Origin: Bacillota bacterium
GTDB taxonomy: Bacteria; Bacillota; UBA4882; UBA8346
Direction of reading: 5' to 3'
Assembly: GCA_029553165.1 (NCBI GenBank)
Contig: JAKPCT010000114.1
Span: 1 to 51,183 of the forward strand
DNA: 51,183 bases
The position numbers and the translations under genes were made by a program. Below the pieces are notes generated by a model. That model saw nothing but the letters and a program-made list of their open reading frames with translations, was not told the origin of the DNA and searched no databases. Each line of letters starts with the position of its first letter. Positions within the stretch are counted from its first letter, which is position 1. Of this stretch, positions 1 to 8,697 are shown in pieces.

Positions 1-2
1 GT

Positions 3-47
3 TTGTTTTTTGATGACTTGAACACCATCAATTTTACCGAAAGTTGA
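3..47 (+). CDS. possible 3' end of a gene entering from the left
   Basis: One plus-strand frame is open from the window edge and ends at a TGA at 45-47, giving a tail that ends in NFTES. A good terminator lies 28 bases further on, which is the usual layout at the end of a gene. Only 14 codons are visible, so neither the gene nor its product can be identified, and the frame could be open by chance. Confidence 0.25.
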   Translation: MFFDDLNTINFTES

Positions 48-74
48 GGTTTCTTGCTTAAGCTTTTAATCTCA

Positions 75-96
75 CCCGCATAGCGGGCGGTTTTTT
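75..96 (+). terminator. intrinsic terminator, plus strand
   Basis: CCCGC (75-79) pairs with GCGGG (83-87) around a 3-base loop, then CGG and a run of six T (91-96). It would end transcription entering from the left edge and face the minus-strand etfA operon. Confidence 0.6.
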
Positions 97-122
97 GTTT
101 CAGGTGTTACCACACCTGAAAC
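97..122. repeat. 11-bp perfect inverted repeat
   Basis: GTTTCAGGTGT (97-107) and its exact complement ACACCTGAAAC (112-122) flank a 4-base loop. Neither side carries a T tract beyond the first terminator, so it is not a standard terminator on its own. It may be a transcription barrier or a protein-binding palindrome between converging genes. Confidence 0.5.
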
Positions 123-143
123 TTTGCTCAAGCACATAATAAA

Positions 144-169
144 TGGATGAATCATTTCTAATTCATCCA
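144..169 (-). terminator. weak hairpin downstream of etfA
   Basis: TGGATGAAT (144-152) pairs with ATTCATCCA (161-169), an AT-rich 9-bp stem. On the minus strand it is followed by TTTATTAT, a poor U tract. It is the only hairpin in the right place to end the acd-etfBA transcript. Confidence 0.35.
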
Positions 170-213
170 CCTGGTAAATTCAAATATAATCAAATCCAAA
201 ATAATTATATTAG

Positions 214-1410
214 TTAGGCTACTCCTAATGCCTTCTTAAATTCTTTGGTCAGTAACGGAAGAATCTCCCTCACATCACCGACAATTCCATAAGTTGCAAT
301 CTTAAATATCGGTGCATCGGGATTTTTATTGATTGCAATAATGATATCTGATGATTGCATTCCTGCCATATGTTGAATTGCTCCATGAATCCCACAGGCA
401 AAGTAAACCTTTGGACCAACAGTTTTACCGGTTTGACCGACCTGATGCGAGTAAGGAATCCACCCGGCATCAACCGCTGCCCGCGATGCTCCAACCGCAC
501 CGCCTAATACTGCCGCTAGCTCTTCAACCATTGCAAAGTTTTTCGGATCACACAATCCCCGACCACCGGCGACAATGATATTAGCTTCTTCGAGATTTAC
601 TGAATTGCCGACTTCATTAACGACTTCGAGGATTTTAACTCTTAGATCCCAAGTCATCTTTGAGAGATCAACCTTGACAATCTCACCGTTTCGAGCAGCG
701 TCAAATGCCAGTGGTTTAAAAACTTTAGGACGGACTGTCGCCATCTGCGGACGATGGTTCGGACAAAGAATTGTTGCCATTAAGTTACCGCCAAATGCTG
801 GCCGGGTTTGCAGTAAATTCTTCTCTGCCACATCAACATCCAAATTGGTACAGTCAGCGGTCAGACCCGTCTCCAGTCGCGCAGCTATTTTCGGAGCTAA
901 AGAACGGCCAATCGCTGTTGCTCCCATCAGAATTATATTTGGTTTTTCTTTATTAACCAAATCGACGATCACTTGAGTATATGTATCCTCTAAGAAGTAT
1001 TTTAACTCCGGAGCCTCAGCCACAAATACTTTATCAGCGCCATGAGCAATTAACTTACTTGCTTCGGATTCGATATTATCGCCCAACAAGATCGCTACCA
1101 GCGGTTCGCCAAGCTGGTCCGCCAATTTTCTGCCTTCACCCAGCAATTCATAAGCAACATTAGCTAATTTCCCTTCACGAGACTCAGCAAAAACCCAGAC
1201 ACCGTTGTATAATGACTTATCTATAGTTGTTTTGGTGTCACGAACAATCTCAATTGCATTAAACTTACAGGTTGAGACACAAGCACCACAGAGATTACAA
1301 CCATCTTTAATAACTGCTTTCTTATCAATTACTTCAATAATGCCAAATGGACAACTAGGTACACAGACCTTACATCCGTAACATTTATCCACGAGCACTT
1401 TAATACTCAT
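214..1410 (-). CDS. etfA: electron transfer flavoprotein alpha subunit with N-terminal ferredoxin domain
   Basis: EtfA forms a heterodimer with EtfB and passes electrons to or from acyl-CoA dehydrogenases. The protein (398 aa) opens with a two-cluster ferredoxin domain: CYGCKVC..C and CNLCGACVSTC fit two [4Fe-4S] clusters within about the first 60 residues. The EtfA fold follows, with the FAD-binding C-terminal part (GRGLCDPKNF, GQTGKTVGP, IAINKNPDAPIF). The start is set at the ATG of MSIKVLVDKC, which has AGGAGG at ideal spacing; an upstream in-frame codon 30 bases earlier has none. The ferredoxin fusion resembles Etf subunits of anaerobes that couple flavin reactions to ferredoxin. It lies 74 bases after etfB, in one operon with it. 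Confidence 0.93.
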   Translation of the reverse strand: MSIKVLVDKCYGCKVCVPSCPFGIIEVIDKKAVIKDGCNLCGACVSTCKFNAIEIVRDTKTTIDKSLYNGVWVFAESREGKLANVAYELLGEGRKLADQLGEPLVAILLGDNIESEASKLIAHGADKVFVAEAPELKYFLEDTYTQVIVDLVNKEKPNIILMGATAIGRSLAPKIAARLETGLTADCTNLDVDVAEKNLLQTRPAFGGNLMATILCPNHRPQMATVRPKVFKPLAFDAARNGEIVKVDLSKMTWDLRVKILEVVNEVGNSVNLEEANIIVAGGRGLCDPKNFAMVEELAAVLGGAVGASRAAVDAGWIPYSHQVGQTGKTVGPKVYFACGIHGAIQHMAGMQSSDIIIAINKNPDAPIFKIATYGIVGDVREILPLLTKEFKKALGVA

Positions 1411-1484
1411 TGCAATCCTCCTTCTGGATTTATCATTCAATGATGATCTCGGTTGAAAAATATTTCCTAAATAAATCCGTTCGA

Positions 1485-2270
1485 TTAAACAATTTTACGA
1501 CTGACAATCGCCTCAACCAAGGTCTTTACAGCTTCTTCAACATTCTCGCAATAAATTTCACCTTGACATTTCATATCCGGAATAAAGATCCGTTTCACCC
1601 AAGTCGGGGAACCGTTTAAACCAACCTTATCCGGATCAGCACCAATCATCTCCGCACTCCAAACCGGGATCTCAACATTTTTAGCGCGCATCTTCCCTTT
1701 TAACGAAGGTAAGCGCGGCTCATTGATCTCTTTTACTACTGTCACCAATGCTGGTAACGGCAGTTGCACCCGTTCATAACCGTCTTCGTTCATCCGTTCA
1801 ACAATCATCTCTTGTTCATTGATTTCGTCAATCTTTTTCACATAAGTAACATGAGGAATTCCTAATTTTTCAGCAATTTCCGGCCCTACTTGCGCGGTAT
1901 CGCCATCAATCGCCTGTTTACCACAGAAAATCAGTTGCACGTCTCCGATCTTCTCAATTCCTTTTGCTAAAGCGTATGATGTCGCTAAGGTGTCCGCTCC
2001 TGCAAAGGCCCGATCAGAAAGTAAAATCGCCTCATCAGCACCCATTGCAATTGCTTCTTTTAGAGCTTCCGCAGCTTGGGGGGGCCCCATTGATAAAACA
2101 GTTACCGTCCCTCCAAGCTTCTCTCTAGTCCGTAACGCTTCTTCAATTGCATACATATCAAAAGGGTTGATGATACTGGCTACGCCTTCCCGAATTAATG
2201 TATTGGTTTCAGGATTAATTTTAACTTCGGTAGTATCAGGAACCTGTTTCACACAAACAACGATTTTCAA
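1485..2270 (-). CDS. etfB: electron transfer flavoprotein beta subunit
   Basis: EtfB (261 aa) is the partner of EtfA and binds AMP or, in bifurcating complexes, a second FAD. The N-terminus MKIVVCVKQVPDT, the VTVLSMGPPQA segment, and the stretch CGKQAIDGDTAQVGPEIAEKLG are all characteristic. The start codon is TTG (2268-2270), preceded by GGAGGAGG, so the initiation signal is strong despite the weak codon. A terminator separates it from the upstream acyl-CoA dehydrogenase gene, so EtfBA may be made at a different level from the dehydrogenase or rely on read-through. Confidence 0.93.
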   Translation of the reverse strand: MKIVVCVKQVPDTTEVKINPETNTLIREGVASIINPFDMYAIEEALRTREKLGGTVTVLSMGPPQAAEALKEAIAMGADEAILLSDRAFAGADTLATSYALAKGIEKIGDVQLIFCGKQAIDGDTAQVGPEIAEKLGIPHVTYVKKIDEINEQEMIVERMNEDGYERVQLPLPALVTVVKEINEPRLPSLKGKMRAKNVEIPVWSAEMIGADPDKVGLNGSPTWVKRIFIPDMKCQGEIYCENVEEAVKTLVEAIVSRKIV

Positions 2271-2330
2271 TTTACTTCTCCTCCTCCACGGTTGTTTGAA
2301 TAAACTTATCTTCGTTAACCCGTTTTAACC

Positions 2331-2355
2331 TAAAAAAGCGCCCCATAGGGGCGCT
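2331..2355 (-). terminator. intrinsic terminator between acd and etfB
   Basis: AGCGCCCC (2348-2355 on the minus strand) pairs with GGGGCGCT (2337-2344) across a TAT loop, then a T tract (2331-2336). It starts only 8 bases after the acd stop codon, so it should cut most transcription before etfBA. Confidence 0.8.
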
Positions 2356-2362
2356 GGGGATA

Positions 2363-3532
2363 TTATTTTTTCGAAGCAAGCTCTTTAATGAGTTCCAGCG
2401 CGATTACATTACGCTGAATCTGATTTGTACCTTCATAAATTTGGGTGATCTTCGCATCACGCATCATCTTCTCTACCGGATATTCTTTCATGTATCCATA
2501 ACCACCCAATACCTGAACTGCATCAACAGTTACTTTCATGGCAACATCCGAAGCAAAAAGTTTGGCCATTGCCGATTCTTTTGAGAAGTTTTTGGCACCA
2601 GCATCAATCATTCGGGCAGTAGCATAAACCAGTGCCCGTGCTGCTTCAAGTTGGGTAGCCATGTCAGCTAACATATGTTGAATAGCTTGGAATGAAGAGA
2701 TTGATTGGCCAAATTGTTTCCGTTCCCGAGCATACTTAACAGCAACATCCAATGCACCTTGAGCAATACCAATCGCTTGAGCGCCAATACCAGGTCTGGT
2801 ACGGTCAAATGTTTTCATTGTTGCAATAAAACCGATACCTTCTTTGCCACCAAGCAAGTTTTCTTTAGGGACGCGGCAATTGTCGAAGATCAATTCACGG
2901 GTAGCCGAAGCGCGGATTCCCATCTTATTTTCTTTCTTTCCAAAACTGAAACCCGGGGTCCCTTTTTCAACGATAAAACAGCTGATTCCCCGAGGACCTT
3001 TTTTCTTATCAGTAACTGCCATAACCGTATAAATCTCCGCTTCGCCACCGTTAGTGATCCACTGTTTGGTTCCGTTCAATACATATTCATCACCATCTAA
3101 AACAGCGGTAGTTTCCATTCCGGCCGGATCGCTTCCCGCATTGGCTTCAGTTGCTGCAAAAGCGGCTAATCTCTTTCCGGAAGCAATATCCGGAAGATAT
3201 TTTTTCTTCTGTTCTTCGGAACCCAATACCAGGATTGGCATACAACCCAGTCCTGAAGCAGCATAGCTTACCGCAACACCACTACAGGCACGGGAGAGTT
3301 CTTCAACAACCAGGCATTGTTCAAAAACTCCGCCACCAAGTCCGCCATACTCCTCAGGTAAGTAAACACCAAAAAGGTCAGCATCAGCAATAATCTTCAT
3401 TAAATCCCAAGGAAATTCGTTCTTTTCATCCAGTTCCAATGCCCGTGGCGCAATCTTCTCATCTGCAATTCGCCGGGCTAAATCTTTAATCATTAACTGT
3501 TCTTCGGTCAAAAAATAATCCAAAAAATTCAC
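2363..3532 (-). CDS. acyl-CoA dehydrogenase, short-chain/butyryl-CoA type
   Basis: A flavoenzyme that oxidises acyl-CoA to trans-2-enoyl-CoA, or reduces crotonyl-CoA when paired with a bifurcating Etf. At 389 aa it has the full family length: N-terminal helical domain (LTEEQLMIKDLARR), middle beta domain (GSDPAGMET, NGTKQWITNG), and C-terminal domain ending in GGYGYMKEYPVEKMMRDAKI and QIYEGTNQIQR. The Glu of YEGTNQ is the catalytic base position of butyryl-CoA dehydrogenases. The start is GTG with GAGGAGG just upstream. It is the first gene before etfBA and has its own promoter. Substrate length cannot be read with certainty; butyryl/crotonyl-CoA is the likeliest. Confidence 0.9.
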   Translation of the reverse strand: MNFLDYFLTEEQLMIKDLARRIADEKIAPRALELDEKNEFPWDLMKIIADADLFGVYLPEEYGGLGGGVFEQCLVVEELSRACSGVAVSYAASGLGCMPILVLGSEEQKKKYLPDIASGKRLAAFAATEANAGSDPAGMETTAVLDGDEYVLNGTKQWITNGGEAEIYTVMAVTDKKKGPRGISCFIVEKGTPGFSFGKKENKMGIRASATRELIFDNCRVPKENLLGGKEGIGFIATMKTFDRTRPGIGAQAIGIAQGALDVAVKYARERKQFGQSISSFQAIQHMLADMATQLEAARALVYATARMIDAGAKNFSKESAMAKLFASDVAMKVTVDAVQVLGGYGYMKEYPVEKMMRDAKITQIYEGTNQIQRNVIALELIKELASKK

Positions 3533-3580
3533 CCTCCTCGGTTACAAATCAAAAAAATATAAAATCAGCAAATTAATAAC

Positions 3581-3610
3581 ATACTATCATAAGCGGTCAA
3601 TGCTTGTCAA
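3581..3610 (-). promoter_or_regulatory. sigma-A type promoter for acd
   Basis: Reading on the minus strand, TTGACA (3610-3605), an 18-base spacer, then TAGTAT (3586-3581), about 50 bases upstream of the acd start. The -35 is a perfect consensus. Position may be off by one base. Confidence 0.65.
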
Positions 3611-3702
3611 GCTAACAGCCACGCTACTTAATCAACATTTAGTTATTTAAATGAAATAACAATCTTTTTAAATTGTGAAAAACATTTTTATTTCTTTTGA
3701 AG

Positions 3703-4686
3703 TCATTTTTTGATCCCGGTTAAACCCTTAATGATTTCATGTAAATGAATGATCCCAATCGCAATTCCATCACTGTCAATAACAGGTAAAACTGTAATGC
3801 CTTTCTCTTCCATAATGTGCATTGCCTCGGCAGCCAGTTTTTCCTGAGTTATTGATTTCGGGTTCCTGGTCATAACTTCTTCTACCGGTAATTCCAGTGG
3901 ATTTTGATATTTTTCTAAAATTCGCCGCAGATCACCGTCTGTGATAATTCCAACCATCTTTTGAGCATCATCAACTATGACTGCGGCACCATAATTACCG
4001 TGAGATGTCATCGTTATTACCGCATCTCTCACAAATGCTTTTTGATGAATTAGCGGAATTCGCTCACCGGTATCCATCAGCTTTTCAACTGTAAGCAGGA
4101 GTTTTCTGCCCAGTGCCCCACCCGGATGATAAAGTGCAAAGTCGTCCGCATTAAAGTTACGGGCTTCCAATAATGCAATTGCCAAAGCATCACCTAAAGC
4201 CAAAGTTGTTGTGGTACTGGCAGTAGGCGCCAAACCTAACGGACAGGCTTCACGATCTACTTTAACTTCTAAAACCAGATCACTGTTTTTAGCTAAAGTA
4301 GAAGTCTTGGAAGCGGTAAAACTGACAATGGTATTACCTAAGATCTTTAAAGTGGGTAGCAACGAAATGATCTCATCATTTTCCCCACTATTAGAAATCG
4401 CAATGATTAGATCTGACGGAGTCAGCATTCCTAAATCCCCATGAATTGCCTCAGCAGGATGAAGGAAAAAAGACGGTGTACCGGTGCTGGACAATGTTGC
4501 GGAGATCTTCCGGCCTACCAACCCCGACTTCCCCATTCCGGTAATGACGACTCTACCCTCACACTTTAAGATCAGCTCAACCACTTTGACAAAACTCTGG
4601 TCTAATTTAGCAGCCTGTTCCAAGACAGACTGGGCTTCAATCTTCAAAACTTCACGCGCCCGTTCAAGAATTGCATCACAATTCAA
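3703..4686 (-). CDS. kdsD: D-arabinose-5-phosphate isomerase
   Basis: Converts D-ribulose 5-phosphate to D-arabinose 5-phosphate, the first step of KDO synthesis. The protein has an N-terminal SIS sugar isomerase domain (GRVVITGMGKSGLVGRK, SSTGTPSFFLHPAEA, GDLGML, SNSGEN) followed by two CBS domains (VRDAVITMTS.., VEEVMTRNPKSIT..), the standard KdsD/GutQ plan. The next open frame extends to a TTG at 4710 with no ribosome site; the TTG at 4686 has a GAAGGAAGGAA stretch six bases upstream, so I start there (327 aa). It is the last gene of the lipid A/KDO operon, 46 bases after kdsA. The context favours KdsD over the sorbitol-linked GutQ. Confidence 0.9.
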   Translation of the reverse strand: MNCDAILERAREVLKIEAQSVLEQAAKLDQSFVKVVELILKCEGRVVITGMGKSGLVGRKISATLSSTGTPSFFLHPAEAIHGDLGMLTPSDLIIAISNSGENDEIISLLPTLKILGNTIVSFTASKTSTLAKNSDLVLEVKVDREACPLGLAPTASTTTTLALGDALAIALLEARNFNADDFALYHPGGALGRKLLLTVEKLMDTGERIPLIHQKAFVRDAVITMTSHGNYGAAVIVDDAQKMVGIITDGDLRRILEKYQNPLELPVEEVMTRNPKSITQEKLAAEAMHIMEEKGITVLPVIDSDGIAIGIIHLHEIIKGLTGIKK

Positions 4687-4732
4687 ATACTGTTCCTTCC
4701 TTCTCTTCAAGTATTTTCACACGACGAAAGAT

Positions 4733-5542
4733 TTAGTTCTCATTAGAATGCTCTTTAACGGTCTTATCAATTGCCACCAAAACTTTGAGTAGACTACTGA
4801 GGTCCGACAGGCGGATCATATTGGGACCATCCGATTTCGCTACATCCGGATTGTCATGGACCTCAAGAAAGATTCCATCGACACCGGTGGCAACGGCAGC
4901 CCGGCATAAATAAGGTACAAAACTCCGATCGCCTCCGGTTGCTTTACCTAAACCACCGGGTTTCTGAACACTGTGTGTCCCGTCAAAGACAACCGGTACT
5001 CCAAAAGAACGCATGATTGGCAACGAACGCATATCAACCACCAGATTATGATAACCGAAAGATACACCCCGCTCTGTCAGGATCACTTGCCGGTTACCGG
5101 TTGAGTAAACCTTTTCAAGCACATTTTTCATATCTTCCGGGGCACTGAACTGTGCTTTTTTTACATTAATAATTTTTTTGGTTTGTGCCGCCGCAACAAT
5201 CAAATCAGTCTGCCGCGAAAGAAAAGCCGGAATCTGGATAATATCCAATACCTCCGCCGCAGCCTCAATCTGACTTACGCAATGGACATCAGACAAAACC
5301 GGAAGTTGCAATTCCTGCTTGATCTTTTTTAAGATTTCCAGACCAGCTTTTAAACCGGGCCCCCGAAACGAATCAACTGCACTCCGGTTAGCCTTGTCAT
5401 ACGATGCTTTAAAGACTAACTTTACCCCGGCATCTGCCGCAATCTTCTTCAGTTCAGTTGCCATCATCCAGGTATGCTCCGGAGATTCAATCACACAAGG
5501 ACCGGCTATTAAAAGTAATTGCTCACCAAATAATTGCTTCAT
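4733..5542 (-). CDS. kdsA: 3-deoxy-8-phosphooctulonate synthase (KDO-8-P synthase), metal-dependent type
   Basis: Condenses arabinose 5-phosphate with phosphoenolpyruvate to KDO 8-phosphate. Family motifs are intact: IAGPCVIES, FKASYDKANRS, SFRGPG, IQIPAFLSRQTDL, NVKKAQF, LTERG.SFGY, FDGTHSVQ. The Cys of AGPC, with the His of GTHSVQ, the Glu of LEVHDNP and the Asp of KSDGPN, matches the four metal ligands of metal-dependent enzymes such as that of Aquifex; the metal-independent enterobacterial form has Asn at the Cys position. ATG at 5542 has AAGGAG 7 bases upstream. The stop of kdsB is 11 bases upstream, so the genes are co-transcribed. Confidence 0.93.
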   Translation of the reverse strand: MKQLFGEQLLLIAGPCVIESPEHTWMMATELKKIAADAGVKLVFKASYDKANRSAVDSFRGPGLKAGLEILKKIKQELQLPVLSDVHCVSQIEAAAEVLDIIQIPAFLSRQTDLIVAAAQTKKIINVKKAQFSAPEDMKNVLEKVYSTGNRQVILTERGVSFGYHNLVVDMRSLPIMRSFGVPVVFDGTHSVQKPGGLGKATGGDRSFVPYLCRAAVATGVDGIFLEVHDNPDVAKSDGPNMIRLSDLSSLLKVLVAIDKTVKEHSNEN

Positions 5543-5553
5543 CAATCTTCTCC

Positions 5554-6285
5554 TTAATAACCCAGTATTTTTCTTACGCGTTCCAAATCTTCAGGAGTAT
5601 CGACTCCAACAGAATCAGCTTTAACTTCCACTACCCGGATGCGGTAACCGTGGCCTAAAGCCCGCAGTTGTTCGAGAGATTCAGACAATTCCAAAGTTGT
5701 CTGCGGTAGTTTAATATAATTCAAAAGAAATTCCCGGCGATAACCGTACAAACCAATATGTTTCCAATAAACCGCTTTTTCCTGATTTCGCGGATAAGGA
5801 ATTACGGAACGGGAGAAATACAAAGCATCTCCCTGCTCATTAGTAACGACTTTCACTACCGAAGGTTCCCTGATCTGTGCTTCATCAGTTAAGAGTACTT
5901 TGGCAGTTGACATTGCTAACGTTGGATCATCAAGTAAAGGTTGCGCAATACTGTCAATCACTTCACCCTTGATTAGAGGTTCATCTCCCTGAATATTGAT
6001 TATCAAGTCATAGCCGGGATTACGCTCTGCCACTTCTGCCAAGCGATCCGTCCCAGTCGGATGATCGGGTGAAGTCAATTCGGCTTTACCGCCAAAACTC
6101 AAGACCGCCTCATAAATGCGTTGGTCATCAGTAGCGACCAAAATTTCATCCAACAATTTCGCTTTTTGCACTGCCTCATAAACCCATTGGATCATCGGCT
6201 TGTCCCCGATCTTTAACAGGGGTTTTCCCGGCAAACGCGTTGAATGATACCGGGCTGGTATAACGCCTAAAATTTTCATATTCAT
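5554..6285 (-). CDS. kdsB: 3-deoxy-manno-octulosonate cytidylyltransferase (CMP-KDO synthetase)
   Basis: Activates KDO with CTP to CMP-KDO, the donor for WaaA. The 243-aa protein has the nucleotidyltransferase signature IPARYHSTRLPGKPL near the start, then LVATDD, TSPDHPTGTDRLAE and INIQGDEPLI, and the C-terminal WKHIGLYGYRREFL and GVDTPEDLERV segments. Its ATG overlaps the TGA of lpxK (ATGA), so translation is probably coupled. AAGGA lies five bases upstream of the start. All metal and substrate motifs look complete. Confidence 0.95.
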   Translation of the reverse strand: MNMKILGVIPARYHSTRLPGKPLLKIGDKPMIQWVYEAVQKAKLLDEILVATDDQRIYEAVLSFGGKAELTSPDHPTGTDRLAEVAERNPGYDLIINIQGDEPLIKGEVIDSIAQPLLDDPTLAMSTAKVLLTDEAQIREPSVVKVVTNEQGDALYFSRSVIPYPRNQEKAVYWKHIGLYGYRREFLLNYIKLPQTTLELSESLEQLRALGHGYRIRVVEVKADSVGVDTPEDLERVRKILGY

Positions 6286-7406
6286 TTCCGTCCTTTACTC
6301 ATAACATTATTGATTATCCGGTCCGCCATCAAATCATTAACCGTAAACTCCAACTCACAAATATAACACTGGATTCCGGCCTTCACAAATTCGGCGGCAA
6401 ACTGTTGGAGTTTAACAGCATCCTTTCCGGTAACAATTAATACATTAAGTCCTAAGTCGGTTAAGGAATTAACAATCTCTCTTATATCATCAGCCGTCCA
6501 ATAGTAATGGTCTGGAAATGGCTGAAAATATTTAATCGTAGCTTTAGTCCGTTCTACAGTTTGATAAAATTGTTCCGGATTCCCAATTGCCGTTAATACA
6601 GCAACCAGTTCGTGCATCAAATGCCCGTTGGGGATTATCGCTTGCTTATCACTTAATGAGCGAAAATAACATTGATTGGCTTCTACTTTCAAAAAGGGTG
6701 CTTTAAGATTAAGGTTTTGCAATCTTCGAATGATCAGGTCCACCTGCTCCGGATCAACCTGTTCAGTACGTGTTAGAAAGATCATTCCCGCACGTTTTAA
6801 CGCAGTAACAGGTTCCCGTAACAACCCCCGCGGAATTAAATGATTATTACTAAAAGGATTTAGGGCATCGATCAAGACAATATCCAAATCCCGCCACAAA
6901 CGACAGTATTGAAATCCGTCATCCAAAATAAATACCGAGATTTCAGGTCGCTCTTGTAAAGCTTTATTTGCCATCCGGAGACGGTCTTGTCCAACTACAA
7001 TCGGTACTCCGGCTAATACTTCCGCTAACAGATACGGCTCATCACCGACAGCTTCAGGTGATAGCACTTCTAAATCTTCACCGGTAAAGATCAACCCTGA
7101 CTGTTGATACTTCCCCTTATAACCTCTGGTTAAAATCGCCGGTTTCCAGCCGGATTGTTGCAGCCGCTGCGCCAACCAGATCACCGTCGGTGTCTTTCCG
7201 GTCCCGCCTGTAATAATATTCCCGACACTAATCACTGGGACCGGCAACCGCTGCGGACGGGTCAATAACTGCCTGCCTTTTAACAATAGATAGTATATGA
7301 TTTCCAAACATCCAAGCAACCAGCGGATGAGCGTAGCCTTAAAGCCTTTGGTTTTTCCTGAAATTACACTTAATAAATAATGCTCCAATGAATTATTATT
7401 TTTCAC
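6282..7406 (-). CDS. lpxK: tetraacyldisaccharide 4'-kinase
   Basis: Phosphorylates the 4' position of the lipid A disaccharide precursor at the inner membrane. A hydrophobic N-terminal segment (about residues 25-45, LIRWLLGCLEIIYYLLL) would anchor it, followed by the P-loop ISVGNIITGGTGKTP, the TRGYKG motif and the DDGFQY motif. The 374 aa are slightly longer than the usual 325-350. The GTG start overlaps the end of waaA by 11 bases, and its stop overlaps kdsB. It is strong evidence that this organism makes a phosphorylated lipid A; the early lpx genes are not in the window. Confidence 0.93.
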   Translation of the reverse strand: MKNNNSLEHYLLSVISGKTKGFKATLIRWLLGCLEIIYYLLLKGRQLLTRPQRLPVPVISVGNIITGGTGKTPTVIWLAQRLQQSGWKPAILTRGYKGKYQQSGLIFTGEDLEVLSPEAVGDEPYLLAEVLAGVPIVVGQDRLRMANKALQERPEISVFILDDGFQYCRLWRDLDIVLIDALNPFSNNHLIPRGLLREPVTALKRAGMIFLTRTEQVDPEQVDLIIRRLQNLNLKAPFLKVEANQCYFRSLSDKQAIIPNGHLMHELVAVLTAIGNPEQFYQTVERTKATIKYFQPFPDHYYWTADDIREIVNSLTDLGLNVLIVTGKDAVKLQQFAAEFVKAGIQCYICELEFTVNDLMADRIINNVMSKGRK

Positions 7407-8697
7407 TACAAACCTCTAGTATTCCGGCAATTAATTCGGCAGTATTGGCAGCTGAACCTTTGTTAACGAAGACAGCATTTTGGGCAGCCCGAGCTCTTTG
7501 TTGATAGAGTTCAGGATCAGCAAGTAAATCTTTGATACACTCTACTAATTCAGCAGCATCTTTGACCATAAATCCGGCATCAACTGCTTCCAGAATCCGG
7601 CGGCTCTCTTTTGCTTTATGCATGTAGGGACCATAGATTACCGGTTTTGACTGTGCAGCTGCTTCTAAAATATTATGACCGCCAATATTAACCAAACTTC
7701 CTCCGACTAGTACAACATCTGCAACCGCATAGGCTAATCCCAGTTCACCAAAGGTATCCAGTAAAAGAATTGACACAGAAGTTGAACTTTCACCTGATGA
7801 ACGGCGAATATAGTTTAACTGGTTCTGTTGTAAGAGATTGATTACCTCTTGAGCCCGTTCCGGATGACGCGGTGCCAAAATTAAATAATACGGTTGCTCC
7901 CGAATCAACTGTTGATATGCCTCTAGTACAATCTCCTCTTCACCCCGATGGGTACTGGCAGCAACAAAGACTTTAACAGTTTCACTCCAGCAGTATTGCT
8001 GCTTAAACTCATCAATCTGCGCCGTATCAAACTCCGGAAAAGGCTGGTCAAACTTGATGTTTCCCAAAACTTTAATCCGATCCAGTGGTGCTCCCAGTTT
8101 TCCAATTCGGTTTGCATATTCTGCCGCTTGCATTACAAACAAATCAACCTGGCTGAAGACAATCTTCAAAAAAGCAGCAAATCTTTGATAACGCCGAAAA
8201 GAACGATCACTGATGATCCCATTGATAATTGCTACTTTGCCACCGATTGCTTTGACATAACGGATCGCATTCGGCCAGATTTCGGTTTCAGTTAAAATCA
8301 GTATTTCCGGTTGTAAACGGTTAACAAAACGCTTGCTGAAATAGGGTATGTCAAAAGGAAAGTAAGTTAAAAGTGCTTTATCGCCTACTAACTGTTCGGC
8401 CATAGCCCGCCCTGACGGTGTAGTCGTTGATAAGACAATTGCATAATTAGGTAATTTACGTTGTAATTCATTTATAATGATATTGGCGACTACTACTTCA
8501 CCAACCGATACTGCCTGTAACCAAATTATTTTTTTACCATGAAGCCTTGCCAACTCCGATTCACTGATATTTCTAAAATAAGGAAAAACCGGCCGTCGTA
8601 GTACTAGATTTCGAATAATAAAACAGGGAAGCAGAATAAATGAACTGCACGTTAAAAAACAATTATAGAGCAGATAAGCTATTTTTGATCGATCCAC
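7396..8697 (-). CDS. waaA: 3-deoxy-D-manno-octulosonic acid transferase
   Basis: Transfers KDO from CMP-KDO to the lipid A precursor. It has an N-terminal membrane anchor (YNCFLTCSSFILLPCFII), then the GT-30 region with QAVSVGEVV, whose Glu matches the catalytic residue, STTTPSGR, PFDIPYF, TETEIWPN, and a C-terminal donor domain (VAASTHRGEEEIVL, LAPRHPERA, GGSLVNIGGHNILEAA). Two in-frame GTG codons exist; I use 8697, which follows GGAGAAGAGG and gives 433 aa, rather than 8721, which lacks a ribosome site. Its start overlaps the end of the acyltransferase gene upstream. Whether it adds one or more KDO residues cannot be told. Confidence 0.92.
   Translation of the reverse strand: MDRSKIAYLLYNCFLTCSSFILLPCFIIRNLVLRRPVFPYFRNISESELARLHGKKIIWLQAVSVGEVVVANIIINELQRKLPNYAIVLSTTTPSGRAMAEQLVGDKALLTYFPFDIPYFSKRFVNRLQPEILILTETEIWPNAIRYVKAIGGKVAIINGIISDRSFRRYQRFAAFLKIVFSQVDLFVMQAAEYANRIGKLGAPLDRIKVLGNIKFDQPFPEFDTAQIDEFKQQYCWSETVKVFVAASTHRGEEEIVLEAYQQLIREQPYYLILAPRHPERAQEVINLLQQNQLNYIRRSSGESSTSVSILLLDTFGELGLAYAVADVVLVGGSLVNIGGHNILEAAAQSKPVIYGPYMHKAKESRRILEAVDAGFMVKDAAELVECIKDLLADPELYQQRARAAQNAVFVNKGSAANTAELIAGILEVCSEK

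Noticed and set aside
2090..2110. Run of G/C (GGGGGGGCCCC) inside etfB
   Set aside because: It is in frame and encodes the conserved MGPPQA segment; no sign of a frameshift.
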